NCBI GenBank assembly: GCA_036387315.1
Contig: DASVTY010000124.1
Location: 14,961-78,960, forward strand
DNA length: 64,000 nucleotides
Reading direction: 5' to 3'
From: JALZCH01 sp036387315
GTDB taxonomy: Bacteria; Acidobacteriota; Blastocatellia; Pyrinomonadales; Pyrinomonadaceae
Below, piece after piece: positions 60,779 to 64,000 of the stretch. Within the stretch, counting starts at the first letter, position 1, and every line of letters starts with the position of its first letter. The position numbers and the translations under genes are program-made. The notes beneath the pieces were generated by a model. That model did no database searches. It saw only the letters and a program-made list of their open reading frames with translations, and had not been told where the DNA came from.

Positions 60779-62520
60779 AATTAAAAATCTTCGCAGCAGT
60801 TACCGTCGTTTCCGTTTTGGCGCTAATCGTCTTTTCGCAGGTTAGTCGCAAAGCCTTCGAACCTGCCGAAGATTTTCCGCGCGAAGCGCTCGTGTATGTT
60901 CAGATTGCCGATCTACCGGCTTTGATCAAGCTTTGGAACGAATCAACGCTAAAGAAAAAGTATCTCGAAAGCGAAAACTTCAGGGATTTTAAAAATCGCC
61001 ATTTAGGTTTAAAACTTGCAAGCCGTTGGGAAGAGTTCAACAACGCAGCCGGTTTTCCGCTCGATTTGAATGTATTGAGCAATTTAACGGCAAACCGAGC
61101 CGCAATCGCGATTTACGACATCGGGAAGCTTGAATTTGTTTTCATTGCGCCGATGAATGATTCAATTTTTACGGCGACGAAATTCGTTCAGAATCAAGAT
61201 AGGTTTCAAGAACAAACGCTCGAAGACGGGACAATCGTTTTCCGCACAAATGTAGAGGCAGATAGAGGGCGGCAAAAACAGGAGCTGATTTTTACTTATT
61301 ATAAAGGGCGTTTTATTCTTGCGACCGGCGAAAAACTGCTCGCGCAAACTTTAGCGAACATAAACGGGAAAGCTGGTAAAAATAGTTTATCTGATGAATC
61401 CGCATTTAAAGCTTTGGTTGAAAAAATAGAACCGCACACGGCAACCGTCTGGGTTAATCAAACTGCTCTGAACGAAGATTATTACTTTAAGAATTACTGG
61501 CTGATGTCGGATGTCGCTGATCTTAAAAATATTCGTGCCGGAGTTTTCGATTTTACGTTAGAAGAAGGGCAAGTCATTGAACACCGAAAATTTCTGCTCA
61601 ATCAAGCCCTCAATCCGACTTCTATAGAATTGGCAAAAGCCGAAAAGAGTCTTGCCTTTTTACCCGTCGAAGTTCCCTTTTATCGCTTGCAGGCGGCGAA
61701 TAAATTGATTACTAATAAAGCATTTCGGAATACATTGTTTAGGCGGCACGAAACTACCGAAAAAAACGAACCGAGCAATCATTATTACCGGTCTGTTGAT
61801 TTCGACGATTTTAACGGAGAGGATTACAGTTATCTCAGCGAAAATTTTGATAAATCAATTGATGAAGCTGATAATGAAGAAATTATAAGCCAGCCTCACA
61901 ACTACGAAATTGATTTCGCAAATTTGCTTCAACCGGCAAATCCGCAGACCGTTTTGACATTTACCGAACCAAAGGTTTTGCCGTCGCCGCTTTTTGTTGA
62001 TTTTCAGCATACCGCTATTTTTAATCTGGATAAGCCTGTTAATTTTAATCGAGAATTATTCGAATCAGCAGTAAGTGAAAGTTTTTTGTCTAAAACCGTA
62101 ATTTCCGCTCCTAATGTTAGATTATTGTGGGAGACAGAAAGCGAAAATGATATATCGTGGCGTGAGGTCAGTTTGCCGATGCTTGGTTTGAAAGCCTGCT
62201 ACGCCGTACTTGGAAACGAGCTTATTGTGTCTAATAGCTCGGAATTTATGCGGCAGGTGCGGATTAATGAAAAAAATCCGGGAAATGCAATTAAAAGCTC
62301 CTCGTTTACCGAATTGTCTGTATTAAACTTTGATCAAAGAGAAAATGCTTACGACCGGATTTTCTCTCAACTTGCCCGGAAAAATGCTGCGGATGATTTC
62401 TTTACTGAAAATATAAAGAGTTTGATTGATTCCGTCGAAAAAATTAAAAGAGTTGAAGTTAAAAGAAGCTGCCTGCGAAACTTTCTTAACGAGCAAGTCA
62501 CGATAAGTCTCAGAAATTGA
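60775..62520 (+). CDS. DUF3352-like exported protein
   Basis: The 581-residue protein has an N-terminal signal or anchor helix (IFAAVTVVSVLALIVFSQV, about 5-23). The mature start FPREALVYVQIADLPALIKLWNES resembles the DUF3352 opening, in which an exported domain follows a Pro-rich start. Repeated VFIAPMNDSIFTATKFVQNQ and ILATGEKLLAQTLANINGKAG segments fit an alpha/beta fold of two similar halves. An acidic stretch lies in the middle (about 330-380). No enzyme motif is seen. Last of the tightly coupled set, with ATGA overlap to the TPR gene; family function is unknown. The family call is tentative. Confidence 0.65.
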   Translation: MKLKIFAAVTVVSVLALIVFSQVSRKAFEPAEDFPREALVYVQIADLPALIKLWNESTLKKKYLESENFRDFKNRHLGLKLASRWEEFNNAAGFPLDLNVLSNLTANRAAIAIYDIGKLEFVFIAPMNDSIFTATKFVQNQDRFQEQTLEDGTIVFRTNVEADRGRQKQELIFTYYKGRFILATGEKLLAQTLANINGKAGKNSLSDESAFKALVEKIEPHTATVWVNQTALNEDYYFKNYWLMSDVADLKNIRAGVFDFTLEEGQVIEHRKFLLNQALNPTSIELAKAEKSLAFLPVEVPFYRLQAANKLITNKAFRNTLFRRHETTEKNEPSNHYYRSVDFDDFNGEDYSYLSENFDKSIDEADNEEIISQPHNYEIDFANLLQPANPQTVLTFTEPKVLPSPLFVDFQHTAIFNLDKPVNFNRELFESAVSESFLSKTVISAPNVRLLWETESENDISWREVSLPMLGLKACYAVLGNELIVSNSSEFMRQVRINEKNPGNAIKSSSFTELSVLNFDQRENAYDRIFSQLARKNAADDFFTENIKSLIDSVEKIKRVEVKRSCLRNFLNEQVTISLRN

Positions 62521-62741
62521 TTTAAAAGAATATTGCTTCTTTTACAGAAGTTTGCCCTTCCCAGACACCAAATTTTAAATTAATTTTCTGATGTTTTCTA
62601 TTAAAAGCCGTGTTCATCTGTAGATTACAGATTCCTTCTGCTTTCGCATGATAAATATTGATATTTTGAATCGTATTAACTATATTTGAGCGGGCTTCAT
62701 CTTTCGGCTCAAAAGAACTTCTTAGAAAAGGAAAACAATCA

Positions 62742-64000
62742 ATGAAAATCTCACACAATTGGCTGATAGCCTGCTTTTTGTTGTGCTTTGCTTTAACCGG
62801 TGTAACTTTCGCTCAGCAACAGGAACGTGACTTAAATAAAGAAGAAAAACTCCGGCAGCAATTGCAAAAAATTGCCCCGAAAGCAGTTAACGGATTTAAA
62901 GCCGCAACCAATGCTTTGGATGAAAAGAATTATGAAGAATCCGCGAGACTTTACAACGAAGTTCTCGCGCAAGCTCCGAATTTTGAACCGGCGCTGAGGC
63001 GTTTGGGATTCGCTTTGATTGGAATCGGCAAACGCGACGAAGGCTTAAAAATGAGCCAGAAAGCTCTCGCTCTTAACCGTTCTTCCGATAATTTGTTCAG
63101 TTATGCTCTCGCTCTGACGGAACGGGGCGTAAATAACTATCAGCCGACAGAAACAGAATTGGAACAAGCTCTGGCATTGTCGAAAGAAGCAATGCAAAAA
63201 GACACCGAAAACGATTCCGATTATGCGACAGCAGTCGCAGAATTCGCTTTATCGCTAAATCGCGAGCAGGATTTTCTTGATGCTTCCAGATTTTTAGCAG
63301 AAAAATATCCCGATTTTATGGCGACGCATTATTTCAACTCGATTCGTCTGGCAAACGATGGGAACTTTTCTGCGGCGGAAGCTGAAATCAGAAAAGCCGA
63401 AAGTTTAGGTTTGCCGCCCGAAGCCGCAAAAGAAATTTTGTCGGGAATAGAACGAGCAAAACGCGGGGAATATCAGTCAGGAAATGCTTCGAACAATAGT
63501 TTTATCGGTGATTTCCGGTTTGGTGCTTATTTTTATTACGGACTGTATCTGGTCGGTGCCTGGGCTTTAGGTTTGCTGACCCTATTCGTAGCGGGAAAAA
63601 TTCTATCAGCCAAAACTTTGCGCTCGATTGAAAATTCGGACCCGAATGACATCACAGGCGGCGGGCAGGAAGGTTTACGTAAAATTTATAAAAACGTTAT
63701 CACCATCGCAGGAGTCTATTATTACCTTTCGCAGCCGGTCGTGATGCTGCTGGTTGTTGTCGCCGTATTGGGAACAATAATGTTTTTCTTATGGCTCGGC
63801 TGGATTCCGGTCAAATTGCTGCTCATTCTTGTGATAGTCGGAGCGGTGACGATTTTTTATATGATTAAGTCGCTCTTGGTGCGAAACAAAACGGACGACC
63901 CCGGACGCGCGCTGAGAGAAGATGAAGCGCCGCAGCTTTGGGCTTTGACGCGCGACGTTGCAAAAGCGATTAATACCCGTCCGGTAGATGAAATTCGTCT
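62742..64000 (+). CDS. TPR-containing M48 family metallopeptidase, 5' part
   Basis: The frame starts at ATG 62742 (AAAGGAAAA upstream) and stays open to the window end, 420 codons. A signal peptide (LIACFLLCFALTGVTFAQQ) is followed by TPR-like helices (NYEESARLYNEVLAQAPNFEPALRR, residues 50-250), then two hydrophobic regions (FYYGLYLVGAWALGLLTLFVAG; QPVVMLLVVVAVLGTIMFF and VKLLLILVIVGAVTIFYMI). The cut end, LREDEAPQLWALTRDVAKAI, is the start of an M48 (HtpX/Oma1-like) domain. The catalytic HExxH would lie beyond base 64000, so activity is inferred. It begins 221 bases after the DUF3352-like gene and may belong to the same set. Confidence 0.83.
   Translation, partial: MKISHNWLIACFLLCFALTGVTFAQQQERDLNKEEKLRQQLQKIAPKAVNGFKAATNALDEKNYEESARLYNEVLAQAPNFEPALRRLGFALIGIGKRDEGLKMSQKALALNRSSDNLFSYALALTERGVNNYQPTETELEQALALSKEAMQKDTENDSDYATAVAEFALSLNREQDFLDASRFLAEKYPDFMATHYFNSIRLANDGNFSAAEAEIRKAESLGLPPEAAKEILSGIERAKRGEYQSGNASNNSFIGDFRFGAYFYYGLYLVGAWALGLLTLFVAGKILSAKTLRSIENSDPNDITGGGQEGLRKIYKNVITIAGVYYYLSQPVVMLLVVVAVLGTIMFFLWLGWIPVKLLLILVIVGAVTIFYMIKSLLVRNKTDDPGRALREDEAPQLWALTRDVAKAINTRPVDEIR

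Noticed and set aside
62522..62758. 78-codon minus-strand frame between the DUF3352-like and M48 genes
   Set aside because: It overlaps the ribosome site and start of the M48 gene and shows no domain or ribosome site of its own.

Overview
The window looks like chromosomal DNA from a free-living, Gram-negative, moderate-GC bacterium. The closest fit is Acidobacteriota, class Blastocatellia (Pyrinomonadaceae-like). This is inferred from gene style, not from a marker search: the Ser/Thr kinase N-terminus, KaiC-like and hybrid kinases, LytS/LytTR pairs, MacB-like permeases without an ATPase, PD40 and VIT/VWA proteins, very large beta-helix and TPR proteins, and many REP-like palindromes. Housekeeping genes (glyS, cca-like, proS, pgi, lexA-like, pilT, PPIase) alternate with signalling genes. 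No transposase, integrase, phage gene or CRISPR array was seen.

Layout. 1-900: 5' end of a Ser/Thr kinase gene and a tRNA-Asn(GUU) gene split by a 255-nt group I intron. 1036-8241: glyS, a KaiC-like ATPase plus hybrid histidine kinase, an HNH nuclease with a small partner, and a CCA-adding-type enzyme. 8437-12964: a DUF2490 barrel and a four-gene minus-strand operon (PD40-hydrolase, DUF4440, LytS-type kinase, LytTR regulator). 13110-13297: a cluster of six hairpins. 13401-19617: proS, an SDR, a Uma2 nuclease with a doubtful start, a ferritin-like protein, pgi, and a LexA homologue lacking the self-cleavage residues. 19781-22796: two MacB-type permeases separated by a frameshifted four-helix-bundle (S23/IVP) gene lying between AGAGTC-rich repeats. 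23006-27319: pilT, a periplasmic cyclophilin, a sirtuin and an erythromycin-esterase-family protein.

27604-35815 holds two hybrid kinases. The larger has about nine tandem 92-residue HAMP units like those of fungal Nik1/Os-1 kinases, then GAF, kinase and three receivers. 36415-44850 encodes a 2811-residue secreted protein: FG-GAP propeller, two CSLREA-type segments, a very long parallel beta-helix, a pair of dockerin-like repeats and a C-terminal cohesin-like domain.

45497-64000 is one plus-strand gene train: response regulator, propeller-sensor histidine kinase, a kinase-less propeller protein, a VIT/VWA protein, a 2416-residue TPR protein, a DUF3352-like protein, and a TPR-M48 peptidase cut by the window end. 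Three consecutive junctions overlap by four bases (ATGA), so these genes are translationally coupled. The set looks like a dedicated envelope system with its own two-component control, and it is the best candidate here for an undescribed system. The tRNA intron, the degenerate LexA, the dockerin plus cohesin protein and the repeat-flanked S23 gene are the other main points.
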